The notes below the pieces were generated by a model. The model saw only the letters and a list, made by a program, of their open reading frames with translations, made no database searches and was not told the origin of the DNA. From contig CAJOPT010000097.1 in the NCBI GenBank assembly GCA_905236455.1, positions 1 through 64,000 on the forward strand: a DNA stretch of 64,000 nt. The letters are read 5' to 3'. Every line of letters starts with the position of its first letter. Position 1 is the first letter of the stretch. This document shows, one piece after another, positions 47,043 through 57,169 of this stretch. The stretch comes from an uncultured Prevotella sp. (GTDB lineage: Bacteria > Bacteroidota > Bacteroidia > Bacteroidales > Bacteroidaceae). Position numbers and translations under genes: made by a program.

Positions 47043-49169
47043 ATGGAAATTAAAAACTTTACTATTACCAAGCGCGACGGTTCGAAGGACCGTTTTTCTT
47101 TAGACAAGATTATGAACGCCATCTTAAAGGCGTTTGAAAGTGTTGAATACCCTATTGATTTGGGGTCTATCTCTAAGATACTCAGTCACTTGGATATTCA
47201 TGATGACATAAAGGTTGAGGATATCCAGAACCAAGTGGAAGAGGCTCTCATGCGCGAGGGATATTATAAGGTGGCTAAGTCTTTTATGCTTTATCGTCAG
47301 CAGCATTCTGAGGACAGGGAGACTCTTGCGAAGTTGCAATTTTTGTCAGACTATTGTGACGCGGCAAACGCGGCAACAGGTTCAAAGTATGATGCGAATG
47401 CAAATGTCGAGCATAAAAACATTGCAACATTGATAGGCGAGTTGCCTAAATCAAATTTTATCCGTCTTAACCGCAGACTTCTGACAGACCGTATAAAGAA
47501 GATGTATGGTAAAGAACTTGCGGATGAGTATATTGATAAGCTGACACATCATTTTATATATAAGAACGATGAGACCAGCCTCGCAAATTATTGTGCGTCT
47601 ATAACAATGTATCCGTGGCTGATTGGCGGAACAACCTCTATTGGTGGAAACTCTACAGCACCAACAAACCTAAAGAGTTTCTGTGGAGGTTTTGTTAATA
47701 TGGTCTTTATGGTGTCAAGTATGTTGTCGGGTGCTTGTGCGACACCAGAGTTCTTGATGTATATGAATTATTTTATCGGTTTGGAATATGGTAAAGACTA
47801 TTATAAGGATCCTGACCGTATAGTTGATTTGTCTTTGAAAAAGCGTTCTATAGATAAGGTTATTACCGATTGTTTTGAGCAGATTGTCTATACACTTAAC
47901 CAACCAACAGGAGCTCGTAACTATCAGGCCGTATTCTGGAATGTTGCCTATTACGACAAATATTACTTCCAAAGTCTCTTTGGAGAGTTCTTCTTCCCAG
48001 ATGGAAGTAAGCCGGATTGGGAAGGATTGTCGTGGCTTCAGAAGCGTTTTATGGTGTGGTTCAATAAAGAGCGTACCAAGACGATGTTGACATTCCCTGT
48101 TGAGACAATGGCTTTATTGACAAAAGACGGTGAATGTATGGATAAGGAATGGGGAGACTTTACCGCAAAGATGTATGCGGAAGGCCATTCTTTCTTTACC
48201 TATATGAGTGATAACGCAGATTCGTTAAGCTCTTGCTGCCGTCTGCGTAATGAGATACAAGATAATGGGTTCAGCTACACTCTCGGTGCCGGTGGTGTGT
48301 CAACAGGCTCAAAGAGTGTACTTACCATAAATCTGAACCGTTGTATTCAGTATGCGGTTAATCATAAGATAGACTACAAGGAATATCTCGCAAAGGTCAT
48401 TGATCTTTGCCATAAAGTGCAACTTGCCTATAATGAGAATTTGAAGGAGTTTCAGGAGCATGGCATGCTTCCATTGTTTGATGCAGGGTATATAAATATT
48501 TCGCGTCAGTATCTTACAATTGGCATTAACGGCTTGGTTGAGGCTGCTGAATTCATGGGGCTGAGCATTACTCCTAATGATGAATACCTGCATTTTGTTC
48601 AAGGCGTATTGGGTATTATTGAGGAATACAACAGGAAATATCGCACAAAGGATGTCCTGTTCAATTGCGAGATGATTCCTGCAGAGAATGTCGGTGTAAA
48701 ACATGCTAAGTGGGATAGGGAAGACGGATACTTTGTGCCACGTGACTGTTACAATAGCTATTTCTATGTCGTTGAGGACGACTCTTTGACTATCATTGAT
48801 AAGTTCAAGCTACATGGCGCACCTTATATTGAGCACTTGACAGGCGGTTCCGCCCTACACATGAACTTAGAGGAGCATCTTTCCCAACAGCAATATGCAC
48901 AGTTGTTAAAAGTTGCAGCAAAGGAAGGCTGTAATTACTTTACATTCAATATTCCTAATACTATCTGCAATGACTGTGGGACGATAGACAAGCGATATTT
49001 GCATGAGTGTCCTCATTGCCATTCGAAGAATGTGGATTACTTGACACGCATTATCGGTTATCTTAAGCGAGTTAGTAATTTCTCACAGCCACGTCAGGAA
49101 GAGGCAAGTCGTAGATATTATGCGACACAACAGAAGTTTGTGGTGGCTGCAGAAAAGCAGGAAGCTTGA
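47043..49169 (+). CDS. nrdD: Anaerobic ribonucleoside-triphosphate reductase
   Basis: ATP-cone N-terminus; C-terminal zinc motif CNDCGTIDKRYLHECPHCHS and RIIGYLKRVSNFSQPRQEEASRRYY. Confidence 0.95.
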   Translation: MEIKNFTITKRDGSKDRFSLDKIMNAILKAFESVEYPIDLGSISKILSHLDIHDDIKVEDIQNQVEEALMREGYYKVAKSFMLYRQQHSEDRETLAKLQFLSDYCDAANAATGSKYDANANVEHKNIATLIGELPKSNFIRLNRRLLTDRIKKMYGKELADEYIDKLTHHFIYKNDETSLANYCASITMYPWLIGGTTSIGGNSTAPTNLKSFCGGFVNMVFMVSSMLSGACATPEFLMYMNYFIGLEYGKDYYKDPDRIVDLSLKKRSIDKVITDCFEQIVYTLNQPTGARNYQAVFWNVAYYDKYYFQSLFGEFFFPDGSKPDWEGLSWLQKRFMVWFNKERTKTMLTFPVETMALLTKDGECMDKEWGDFTAKMYAEGHSFFTYMSDNADSLSSCCRLRNEIQDNGFSYTLGAGGVSTGSKSVLTINLNRCIQYAVNHKIDYKEYLAKVIDLCHKVQLAYNENLKEFQEHGMLPLFDAGYINISRQYLTIGINGLVEAAEFMGLSITPNDEYLHFVQGVLGIIEEYNRKYRTKDVLFNCEMIPAENVGVKHAKWDREDGYFVPRDCYNSYFYVVEDDSLTIIDKFKLHGAPYIEHLTGGSALHMNLEEHLSQQQYAQLLKVAAKEGCNYFTFNIPNTICNDCGTIDKRYLHECPHCHSKNVDYLTRIIGYLKRVSNFSQPRQEEASRRYYATQQKFVVAAEKQEA

Positions 49170-49172
49170 CGG

Positions 49173-49640
49173 ATGCTGAAATACGTAAATACTGGAATAG
49201 TCTTTCAGGAAATACCGGACGAGGTGACACTGGCAATTAATATTTCTAATTGCCCGTGTCATTGTCCTGGTTGTCACAGCCATTATTTGTGGGAGGATAT
49301 TGGACTCCCTCTTAATACAGATGCAATTGATCATTTTGTGAGTGATTTCGGAAACGACATCACTTGTTTTTGTTTTATGGGGGGCGACAGTGATCCTTCT
49401 GGCGTAAACCTTCTGGCACAATATATCCATGAGGAGTATCCTGAATTTAAAGTAGGGTGGTATAGCGGTCGCTTACGTATACCATCTATAATAAATAAGG
49501 TTGATTTTGATTATATAAAAGTAGGACCTTATATCAGACATCTGGGACCTTTGAAGAGTCCTACAACCAACCAACGGCTTTACAAACGTATGGAGAACGG
49601 TGATTTTCGGGATATAACATATCGTTTCTGGAGAAATTAG
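49173..49640 (+). CDS. nrdG: Anaerobic ribonucleotide reductase activating protein
   Basis: NISNCPCHCPGCHSHYLWED radical-SAM cysteine motif. Confidence 0.93.
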   Translation: MLKYVNTGIVFQEIPDEVTLAINISNCPCHCPGCHSHYLWEDIGLPLNTDAIDHFVSDFGNDITCFCFMGGDSDPSGVNLLAQYIHEEYPEFKVGWYSGRLRIPSIINKVDFDYIKVGPYIRHLGPLKSPTTNQRLYKRMENGDFRDITYRFWRN

Positions 49641-49645
49641 TTACC

Positions 49646-50350
49646 TCATCTTCGCATGCTATATTCGCATCCGCAATACTGTTGATTATAGAAATTATAT
49701 TCCTTAAGCAGTTGGTTGCGTCGGTCGGAGAGTCCACCCTTACGCCAGTTTTGTGCCCAGAAGATGGTACCTGGCACATCAGCCTGCGCAGTCAATCCCG
49801 CATGCGTAATCTGGTCAATACTCTTCCATCGTGATGATGCCAATGTCGTCGTGAAATAGGTTAGTCCCAGTTCACGTGCTTTTTTTGCTGTGGCTGTCAA
49901 ACGTAGGCGGAAGCACAGCTCGCAACGTCTTCCCCTTTCCGGCTCCTGTTCCATGCCACAAGACTGGTGCCCTTGGCGACAGTCTGTTGGACCTTGTTTT
50001 ATCAGTCCCCCGCCGCTGACGAGGGACTGGTGCCCTTGGCGACAGTCTGTTGGACCTTGTTTATATGTCTCTTGCCACAGGCGGGAGATCTGTCGCAGCC
50101 AATCCTGATGATTGTAATCACCGTCAATCCATTGGATTCCCAAACTGTCAGCATGTCTCTTACTTTCCTCTTTTCTGATGGTATATTCCTCTATCGGATA
50201 TATATTCGGATTGAAATAGAATATAGTAGGACGGATATCGTTTGCTAACATCCATTCTACTATGGCAGATGAACATGGAGCGCAACAGGCATGGAGAAGA
50301 ACCTCGCTGATTCCTTCCGGAGGTTGTATGGGACACCTTTTCTTTTTCAT
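49646..50350 (-). CDS. queH: Epoxyqueuosine reductase QueH with internal duplicated insertion
   Basis: LLHACCAPCSSAIVEWML and EPERGRRCELCFRLRL; NQQYCGCEYS. Confidence 0.88.
   Translation of the reverse strand: MKKKRCPIQPPEGISEVLLHACCAPCSSAIVEWMLANDIRPTIFYFNPNIYPIEEYTIRKEESKRHADSLGIQWIDGDYNHQDWLRQISRLWQETYKQGPTDCRQGHQSLVSGGGLIKQGPTDCRQGHQSCGMEQEPERGRRCELCFRLRLTATAKKARELGLTYFTTTLASSRWKSIDQITHAGLTAQADVPGTIFWAQNWRKGGLSDRRNQLLKEYNFYNQQYCGCEYSMRR
49962..50062. repeat. 38-bp exact direct repeat, two copies 63 bp apart, within queH
   Basis: GACTGGTGCCCTTGGCGACAGTCTGTTGGACCTTGTTT at 49962-49999 and 50025-50062. Confidence 0.95.
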
Positions 50351-50364
50351 ACTTTTGCCTTGTT

Positions 50365-52746
50365 TCAGGATTCTGTAATGAGGTGTACATCCTGTTGTGG
50401 GAAAGGTATTTCAATACCGTGCTCATTCAGCGTGCGATATACCGTATCCATAATATCGCTTACAACATATATCTGTTTGACGGCATCAACCCAGCACAAT
50501 ACCTTGAAATTGATACTGCTGTCACCAAATTCTGTAAATATTACTCTTACTTGTTTCTCCGGATCCAACAGTGGGTGGTGCAGCTGATTAAGGGCTTTCT
50601 CAACGTAGCCAATAACCTCCTTGGTATTACATCCATAGGCAACACCGAATGGTATTGTAGAAAGTACGAATCCATGATTCTTGGTCAGGTTCTTGTAATT
50701 CTTGGTGAAGAGCTGAGAATTGGTGAAGGCAATAACAGAGCCGTCAATGGCTTCCAACATTGTAGATGTATAGCTTATGGAGCTAACCTTACCTTTAATA
50801 CCCTCGAGTTCAATCCAGTCACCTACTTTTACTCGTCCTGCCATTAGTGATATTCCATAATATATGTTTTCCAAAATATCCTTCATCGCAAAACCGATAC
50901 CGGTAGAGAGACCTCCTGAAATAACGACAAGCCATGTGTTGCTGACATGGAGGATTCCCATGCTGATGAGGAACCAGAGTCCCCATACCAATACCTGAAG
51001 CACATTGACGAACATCACAGACCGCGACTCGGCTGTTGACTCATCTTTTTTGCGGAGGTACTGTTTTACTAATGCCTTACTGGTGTGGTTGATGTAGTTG
51101 AATATCAGATATAGCACGGCAACTTGAGATAATCCAAAGATGCTGATCTTAATATATGGAGTGTCGATGAAATGGGTCTTAAACATATCCCAGGTGAGAC
51201 TGCTCAGGTTGAAAACATCTGCAGCCCAATATACAGACAGTAGGAAAGAGTATACTACGAGGGCAGGCAGAAGTACGTAATATATGAGTCGGAAGAACCA
51301 AACCTCAGTGATCTGCTTCTCATGCATTTTATTCCGCTTGCGGTATTCGTTCAACCAATCTTTTATGCAAGCAAGTGTTAGTAAACATGTCATCTGCATA
51401 ATCCACCAGATCAGCAGTTGAACGGATAGGAGTGTGTATCCGAGCCATGATGAGACTGTTGATACAATAAAAACCAATAATGATGTGTACGTAAGATACA
51501 CGTCGTACTTTGGTACATTCTTATTTTGCCGTTTAATGACACTCCATTGCCATAGTGTGCATATCAGAAGTATTGGTGGCAGTAGCACATCGACAATATC
51601 GGTAGGGATGAGCACAATTCTGAATGCTATGACCAGAAATCCCACAACTATCAGTGGAGAGTATATGCGGAAAGCACTTTTAATCTGATTGGCGTCGACA
51701 CGCAGAAGCAATGAGATAAGGATGACAGCCAGCAACCATGAGTATTCTATAAGCAGACCACTTGCCATGATAAGGAAGTTCTGCTGGAAAGTCAAGCGGA
51801 TGATTCCTAAGATGATTGCCAGCGTCACGACGCTTGTCGCAAGTGTGATACAAGTCCGTTTTGCCATATACTTCTCATACCATGTGGATATGTTGGAGTT
51901 TTTGAGCTTCTCGGCTTTCCTCAGTAGTCTGGTCATAATGAAACGGAAGGCAATGAAGTTCAGCAGGATGGAAATGATTCCATAGACGGTAAGGATGCCG
52001 AATAATCCCAGGATCCATTTCGAATCCCATTGCGATTTCACCATGTCAGTGGGGGTGTATTTCTCAGCAATAGCAGACCGTGCCTCCAGAAGTTTCCAGT
52101 TCATCTGACTTAATATCTTCAGGTAGTTTGTTCCACCGTTACGGAAAATATTGGTCTGTATCTCCTGATAACGTTTATTGGCATAGTCATTGAGACTTTT
52201 TAGGCGTCGTTCTGTCATTTCATACCACACCATGTTTTCCTGGAGCGACTCATTGGAGTCTTTAAGCATTCGCCTGATATTGACAGCTAAGGTGAGACAC
52301 ACGTTCCTGTCAATCTTTGCCTGTTCTGTCAGACGCATGGTTGGCATCTTGCTCAGCACGTCAATCAGTGAGTCATATCTGGCAATGTCAGAGCTGCTCC
52401 TGTTAACAAACTGCTTGAACGGAGCTATCTCACGCTGGAATTCATTATATTGTTCCGTTGCCTCATGACAAGCATAGGTCAAGTCAAAGACATAGTCGGT
52501 TTTCTGGGAATAGAGCATCAGTGAGTTCTGGGAAGAACGCCCCATGATATCACGAAGAGTGTTCAGGACATGTTCGCTGCGCATCTTGGAACCCAATAAC
52601 CGGTCCTGCTGCTCACGATGGTAGGTTGTCAGCTCATGTCGAAGTACAGCTAATGACGAGTTGATGTCTTTTTCCTTGAGTACTGCGTGTGCTGGCATAA
52701 TCATCATGATAAGTAATGCCAGAATGAGGAGTTTCTTATTATTCAT
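50365..52746 (-). CDS. Mechanosensitive ion channel (MscS family), large periplasmic N-terminus
   Basis: GGLSTGIGFAMKDILENIYYGISLMAGRVKVGDWIELEGIKGKV; start moved from track 52884. Confidence 0.88.
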   Translation of the reverse strand: MNNKKLLILALLIMMIMPAHAVLKEKDINSSLAVLRHELTTYHREQQDRLLGSKMRSEHVLNTLRDIMGRSSQNSLMLYSQKTDYVFDLTYACHEATEQYNEFQREIAPFKQFVNRSSSDIARYDSLIDVLSKMPTMRLTEQAKIDRNVCLTLAVNIRRMLKDSNESLQENMVWYEMTERRLKSLNDYANKRYQEIQTNIFRNGGTNYLKILSQMNWKLLEARSAIAEKYTPTDMVKSQWDSKWILGLFGILTVYGIISILLNFIAFRFIMTRLLRKAEKLKNSNISTWYEKYMAKRTCITLATSVVTLAIILGIIRLTFQQNFLIMASGLLIEYSWLLAVILISLLLRVDANQIKSAFRIYSPLIVVGFLVIAFRIVLIPTDIVDVLLPPILLICTLWQWSVIKRQNKNVPKYDVYLTYTSLLVFIVSTVSSWLGYTLLSVQLLIWWIMQMTCLLTLACIKDWLNEYRKRNKMHEKQITEVWFFRLIYYVLLPALVVYSFLLSVYWAADVFNLSSLTWDMFKTHFIDTPYIKISIFGLSQVAVLYLIFNYINHTSKALVKQYLRKKDESTAESRSVMFVNVLQVLVWGLWFLISMGILHVSNTWLVVISGGLSTGIGFAMKDILENIYYGISLMAGRVKVGDWIELEGIKGKVSSISYTSTMLEAIDGSVIAFTNSQLFTKNYKNLTKNHGFVLSTIPFGVAYGCNTKEVIGYVEKALNQLHHPLLDPEKQVRVIFTEFGDSSINFKVLCWVDAVKQIYVVSDIMDTVYRTLNEHGIEIPFPQQDVHLITES

Positions 52747-52778
52747 GTAATTTGTATTTCTTCGTATGTTTACGTTTG

Positions 52779-52809
52779 CAAAGATAATGCAAACCGAAGA
52801 CAATACAAA
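52779..52809 (-). promoter_or_regulatory. Promoter of the mscS-family gene
   Basis: Minus strand TTTG-N19-TATCTTTG. Confidence 0.65.
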
Positions 52810-52886
52810 ATAAATCTTATTTATTTTTATTGTTGAGGTGCTGCTTATTTTATAAAAAGATAATGCAAACCGAAGACAATACAAAA
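52781..52886. repeat. 30-bp exact direct repeat, two copies 76 bp apart
   Basis: AAGATAATGCAAACCGAAGACAATACAAAA at 52781-52810 and 52857-52886. Confidence 0.93.
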
Positions 52887-52925
52887 AAAATATGTAACTT
52901 TGTGACGCTTTTTAAGAAATAGACT

Positions 52926-53801
52926 ATGATGTATATAATTGCGGACAGTGGCAGTACTAAGACAGATTGGTGCGCTGTTGATAAAAATGATGGTTTAGTT
53001 AAGGTAAATGTACAAACATCTGGGATTAATCCTATTCATCAGAAGGACGAGGATATCCGTGTCGTGTTAGAGAAAGAGCTCTTGCCCGCATTAGGTGAAC
53101 AAGATATAGTCTTTAATGTGGATGAGGTGTTTTTCTATGGTGCCGGGTGCATCCCTGAAACACATTTGAGGATGAAAAGTCTTATAGGTAGTATATTTCC
53201 AGAAGATGTCAAGGTTGAGGTTGCCACGGACTTGTTGGGTGCTGCGCGTGCATTATGTGGTTGCACGGAGGGAATCGCATGTATCTTGGGAACAGGAGCA
53301 AATAGCTGCTTATATGATGGAAATGGAATAGTTGACAATGTGCCGCCATTAGGCTATATCCTTGGAGATGAGGGTAGTGGAGCGGTATTGGGAAAGCTTT
53401 TCTTGAATGCTTTACTGAAACGTGACTTGCCAAAAGAACTCGGAGACTTGTATTTTAAGGAAAGCGGTCTTACATATTCTGATATTATAGAGAATGTGTA
53501 TAGGAAACCTTTAGCTAACCGTTTTATGGCAGGAATTGCAAAGTTTATAGCGTGCCATAAAGACGATTTCCCCATGTTGTGTAATCTGGTTATGGACAAT
53601 TTCCATTCTTTCTTTAGGAAAAATGTTGTGAAGTATAAAACGTTAGAATCGGATTGTCCAGTGTCAGCGGTAGGTAGTATCGCCTGGTTTTTTAGGGAAG
53701 AGTTGCGAGAAGTTGCGACACTTGAAGGCTTTACTTTGGGTACAGTCTGTCGGGCTCCAATGGACGGCTTGATACGATTCCATCTGGGCGAAAATGTCTA
53801 A
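52926..53801 (+). CDS. BadF/BadG/BcrA/BcrD ATPase family (N-acetylglucosamine kinase-like)
   Basis: MYIIADSGSTKTDWCAVD, CILGTGANSCLYDG, YILGDEGSGAVLGK. Confidence 0.85.
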   Translation: MMYIIADSGSTKTDWCAVDKNDGLVKVNVQTSGINPIHQKDEDIRVVLEKELLPALGEQDIVFNVDEVFFYGAGCIPETHLRMKSLIGSIFPEDVKVEVATDLLGAARALCGCTEGIACILGTGANSCLYDGNGIVDNVPPLGYILGDEGSGAVLGKLFLNALLKRDLPKELGDLYFKESGLTYSDIIENVYRKPLANRFMAGIAKFIACHKDDFPMLCNLVMDNFHSFFRKNVVKYKTLESDCPVSAVGSIAWFFREELREVATLEGFTLGTVCRAPMDGLIRFHLGENV

Positions 53802-53920
53802 AACGAATGCTTTTTATGCGTTTTTAGTAGATTTTGATAAGAGAATGCTTGTTTTTGACAAACAGATAAACGATTATTTTTGTATTTTTGTGTCGTCTTA
53901 AAATAAGTATTGATTGAATT

Positions 53921-55591
53921 ATGAATAAAAGGATGGTGCATTTGCTGTTGTTCTTACTGCCGTTTACTTTTATGGCAGCAAAAGAGACCGCAATAGATGA
54001 CCTTATTCTCAATTTTGACAAGAGTCGTGACGTGTCAACTGCAAATGCTCTTTTTGCGATATTTCAGAAAGAAGGTGTCACTGAAAGTCAATTGTTGTTT
54101 GACAGGAATGTAAGCCAAGACTCCTTGCAGAAGACGACTTGGTATTGGACGGCAGAATATCTCTATAGCATGCAGGACTACTCTCGTTCTACAGATTATG
54201 CTTTGAAAGCATTACCTCTTTTACATTCTGGTAATGACCGTCAGGCTGAGAGTGACTGTCTGTCCTTGATTGCGATAAGTTATTTTGGGAATAGTGAATA
54301 CCAGAATGCCGCAAAGTTTGCAAAGATGTGTTATTCACTTGACAAACAGTCCGGGGATGCCAGTCGAATCAGTTCTTCATTGAATACTATTACTGCGATA
54401 TATTTAGCCGCAAAGCAGCCAAAGGAGGCTGAGAAGTATATTCTGAAGGCTATAAGCGTAAACTCTCAAGTGAATGATCCCAAGCGAATGGCTACATTAA
54501 AAGGCATCGCTTCGGAAGTATATCATCAGCTTGGTGATGATGTGAAGGCTCTCGAGTATGCGCAAGAGGCTTTGAGTATTGACGAGAAGCTGGGGAATGA
54601 AGAAAAAATCGCAATACATCTTTCTCAGATGGCATCTGCATATATTGGTATCGGACAGATGGCTAAAGCCAAGGAGGTGTTATTAAAGGCAATTAAAGTA
54701 TTTCGTAAATATAATAATGACAAGTCCTTGGGTATCAGCTATAACCAAATAGGTGAGATATTACTTGGAGAAGGGCAGAAAACGGAGGCTCGAACATACT
54801 TTGAGCAGGCTGCTACTCTTTTTAAGAATCTGGGTGACATGTATAATGAAAGTCGTTCGCGACTTGGGTTATATAATTCATTGAAAGACACTGACGCTTC
54901 GCTGGCAATGCAAAACCTTGAGCGCTACAATGCTCTGAAAGATTCCATATATACTCATGAGACAGGAAAGATGTTGAGTGAATATAGTGTTAAATATGGA
55001 AATGAACAACTTCTTGCCGAGAACCAACAGGTCCATCATGACATGCGTACTATAATGATAATCGGTTTGCTTATTATACTCTTCCTTATCGCACTTGGTA
55101 TTTTCGCATGGATAATGATAAAGAAGCGAGGTAGGGAATACCGGAGTCTCAATGACAGTATGGACCAGCTGAAGACCGAATATGGACAATTGACCAATCA
55201 TTATCAGAATGCAATAAAGACTAACAAACAAGAATATGATGACGAACTGTCACAGAGTGACAAGGAATTCTTGGAGAAAACGGTGTTCGTAATAAATGAG
55301 CAGATAGATAAAGGACAGGTGGATGTGGACACAATAGCTCAGAGAATGTGCCTTAGTTCTTCTCAGTTCAGGCGAAGACTGACGGTACTAACAGGTGAGC
55401 GTCCTCAAAGTTATATCCAAGGTTTGCGAATGCAGAAAGCACGTCATTTGCTTGATAATCATCCAAACTTGTCCATAGCGGATGTCGCTATTCGGTGCGG
55501 ATATGACGAGAACTCAAATTTCACTCGTAGCTTCAAGCGGGTGTTTGGTATGACACCTTCAGAATACCAGTCAATGAGAAAACAATCTTAA
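53921..55591 (+). CDS. TPR-containing membrane-anchored AraC-family regulator
   Basis: Signal sequence, TPR-like repeats, one TM segment, C-terminal AraC HTH (MCLSSSQFRRRLTVLTGERPQSYIQGLRMQKARHLLD...FTRSFKRVFGMTPSEYQ). Confidence 0.88.
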   Translation: MNKRMVHLLLFLLPFTFMAAKETAIDDLILNFDKSRDVSTANALFAIFQKEGVTESQLLFDRNVSQDSLQKTTWYWTAEYLYSMQDYSRSTDYALKALPLLHSGNDRQAESDCLSLIAISYFGNSEYQNAAKFAKMCYSLDKQSGDASRISSSLNTITAIYLAAKQPKEAEKYILKAISVNSQVNDPKRMATLKGIASEVYHQLGDDVKALEYAQEALSIDEKLGNEEKIAIHLSQMASAYIGIGQMAKAKEVLLKAIKVFRKYNNDKSLGISYNQIGEILLGEGQKTEARTYFEQAATLFKNLGDMYNESRSRLGLYNSLKDTDASLAMQNLERYNALKDSIYTHETGKMLSEYSVKYGNEQLLAENQQVHHDMRTIMIIGLLIILFLIALGIFAWIMIKKRGREYRSLNDSMDQLKTEYGQLTNHYQNAIKTNKQEYDDELSQSDKEFLEKTVFVINEQIDKGQVDVDTIAQRMCLSSSQFRRRLTVLTGERPQSYIQGLRMQKARHLLDNHPNLSIADVAIRCGYDENSNFTRSFKRVFGMTPSEYQSMRKQS

Positions 55592-55602
55592 ACTACTAAA
55601 AT

Positions 55603-55845
55603 ATGGCAGAGAATCCTTTGATATATCCGGAGTTGGAAAATTGGCGCAAAAATAACGCATTGAGATATTCGGGTGAGCAGTTGGACAAACTGTTGCATTT
55701 TCAAGATATGTTGGAAGAGCAGGTGCAGAAATATATCCAGAAAAACGGGTTTGAGAATATTCTGGCACAACGGGATAGCAACCGGAATAGGCAAGGTACA
55801 GAGAACCTGAGTGGTATAGATATGGAAGACTATCTTGAGAAATAG
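55603..55845 (+). CDS. Small hypothetical protein
   Basis: 80 aa, directly follows the AraC-TPR gene. Confidence 0.5.
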   Translation: MAENPLIYPELENWRKNNALRYSGEQLDKLLHFQDMLEEQVQKYIQKNGFENILAQRDSNRNRQGTENLSGIDMEDYLEK

Positions 55846-55935
55846 GCATGTTATTAACACTAATATATAAAATAATGTGGTTTCTTGGACTGGCAAAATC
55901 TTCAATAGGAACCTAATATTAATTCAGCCAGTCTT

Positions 55936-55965
55936 TGGTGGGACATTTGGTCCCACCTTTCTTTT
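55936..55965 (+). terminator. Rho-independent terminator
   Basis: GGTGGGAC-ATTTG-GTCCCACC followed by TTTCTTTTGTT. Confidence 0.8.
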
Positions 55966-56096
55966 GTTCTTATTTATTTCATAAATTTCTCACATTTGGC
56001 AAAGAAAAAAGCTTTCTTTGCTCTCATTTAATCGAAATTTTCGTACCTTTGCATCGTTTTTGAAAAAGTATACAAAATTAGTAATTTTTTATATAT

Positions 56097-56447
56097 ATGT
56101 TGTTTACTTTATTTGTTACCGTTTTGATAACGGCCGTTTTCTTAGTTGTGGCAGCTTATGTCATGGCTAAGTTACTTGGACCGAGGTCATACAATGCAAT
56201 AAAGGGACAGCCATTTGAGTGTGGTATTCCGACACATGGAAGCTCATGGCTTCCAATGAATATCGGATACTATCTCTTTGCGATTCTATTTCTCATGTTC
56301 GATGTGGAGACGGTATTCCTCTATCCATGGGCAGTAGTCGTGAAGTCATATGGTCCTATGGCATTGGCTACTATCGGTTTCTTTTTGTTGGTTTTGGTTT
56401 TGGGCTTGGCTTATGCCTGGCGGAAAGGAGCACTTGAATGGAAGTAA
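56097..56447 (+). CDS. nuoA: NADH-quinone oxidoreductase subunit A
   Basis: PFECGIP motif; FLMFDVETVFLYPW. Confidence 0.94.
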   Translation: MLFTLFVTVLITAVFLVVAAYVMAKLLGPRSYNAIKGQPFECGIPTHGSSWLPMNIGYYLFAILFLMFDVETVFLYPWAVVVKSYGPMALATIGFFLLVLVLGLAYAWRKGALEWK

Positions 56448-57169
56448 GAAAACCTAAGATCAAGAGTATTCCTTACGAGGAATTCAAGGATAATGCTCGT
56501 CTTGAGGAACTCATGAGAGAGCTTCATGAGGGTGGAGTGAATGTTGTTACAGGTAATCTGGACCAGCTGATAAACTGGGGACGTTCTAATTCTTTATGGT
56601 CTTTGACATTTGGTACGTCGTGTTGCGGAATAGAATTCATGGCAGTGGGGTGTGCCCGCTACGACTTTTCCCGTTTTGGCTTTGAGGTGACTCGTAACTC
56701 TCCGCGTCAGGCGGATTTGATTATGACTGCCGGTACCATCACCCATAAAATGGCTCCAGCCTTCAAACGCTTGTATGACGAGATGGCAGAGCCAAAATAT
56801 GTTGTTGCCGTGGGTGGATGTACCATCAGCGGAGGACCGTTCAAGTCCAGTTACCATGTGGTGAAGGGCATTGACGAGATCGTTCCTGTGGATGTGTATA
56901 TCCCTGGCTGTCCTCCACGTCCGGAGGCTATCCTCTATGGTATGATGCAGTTGCAGCGTAAGGTTAAGATAGAGAAATTTTTCGGTGGTGCCAATCATAA
57001 GCAAAACAAGGAAGAGCGTGAGTTGGGACTTTCCAATGAGGCTATCGCCTCAGGCTGGGAAAGGAAGCCGATAGTTGTTACAGATGTTCCGCAGGAGTTC
57101 ATAGAGGAAGTAAAGAATGCTCAGGAATCTCCAAATAAACCAGCAAAAACAGAGGAGGCTGCAAAATGA
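56438..57169 (+). CDS. nuoB: NADH-quinone oxidoreductase subunit B
   Basis: FGTSCCGIEFMA; VYIPGCPPRPEAILYG. Confidence 0.96.
   Translation: MEVRKPKIKSIPYEEFKDNARLEELMRELHEGGVNVVTGNLDQLINWGRSNSLWSLTFGTSCCGIEFMAVGCARYDFSRFGFEVTRNSPRQADLIMTAGTITHKMAPAFKRLYDEMAEPKYVVAVGGCTISGGPFKSSYHVVKGIDEIVPVDVYIPGCPPRPEAILYGMMQLQRKVKIEKFFGGANHKQNKEERELGLSNEAIASGWERKPIVVTDVPQEFIEEVKNAQESPNKPAKTEEAAK

Noticed and set aside
49962-50062. Two 38-bp repeats with a 25-bp spacer as a minimal CRISPR
   Set aside because: Only two copies, inside and in frame with queH, and no cas genes nearby.
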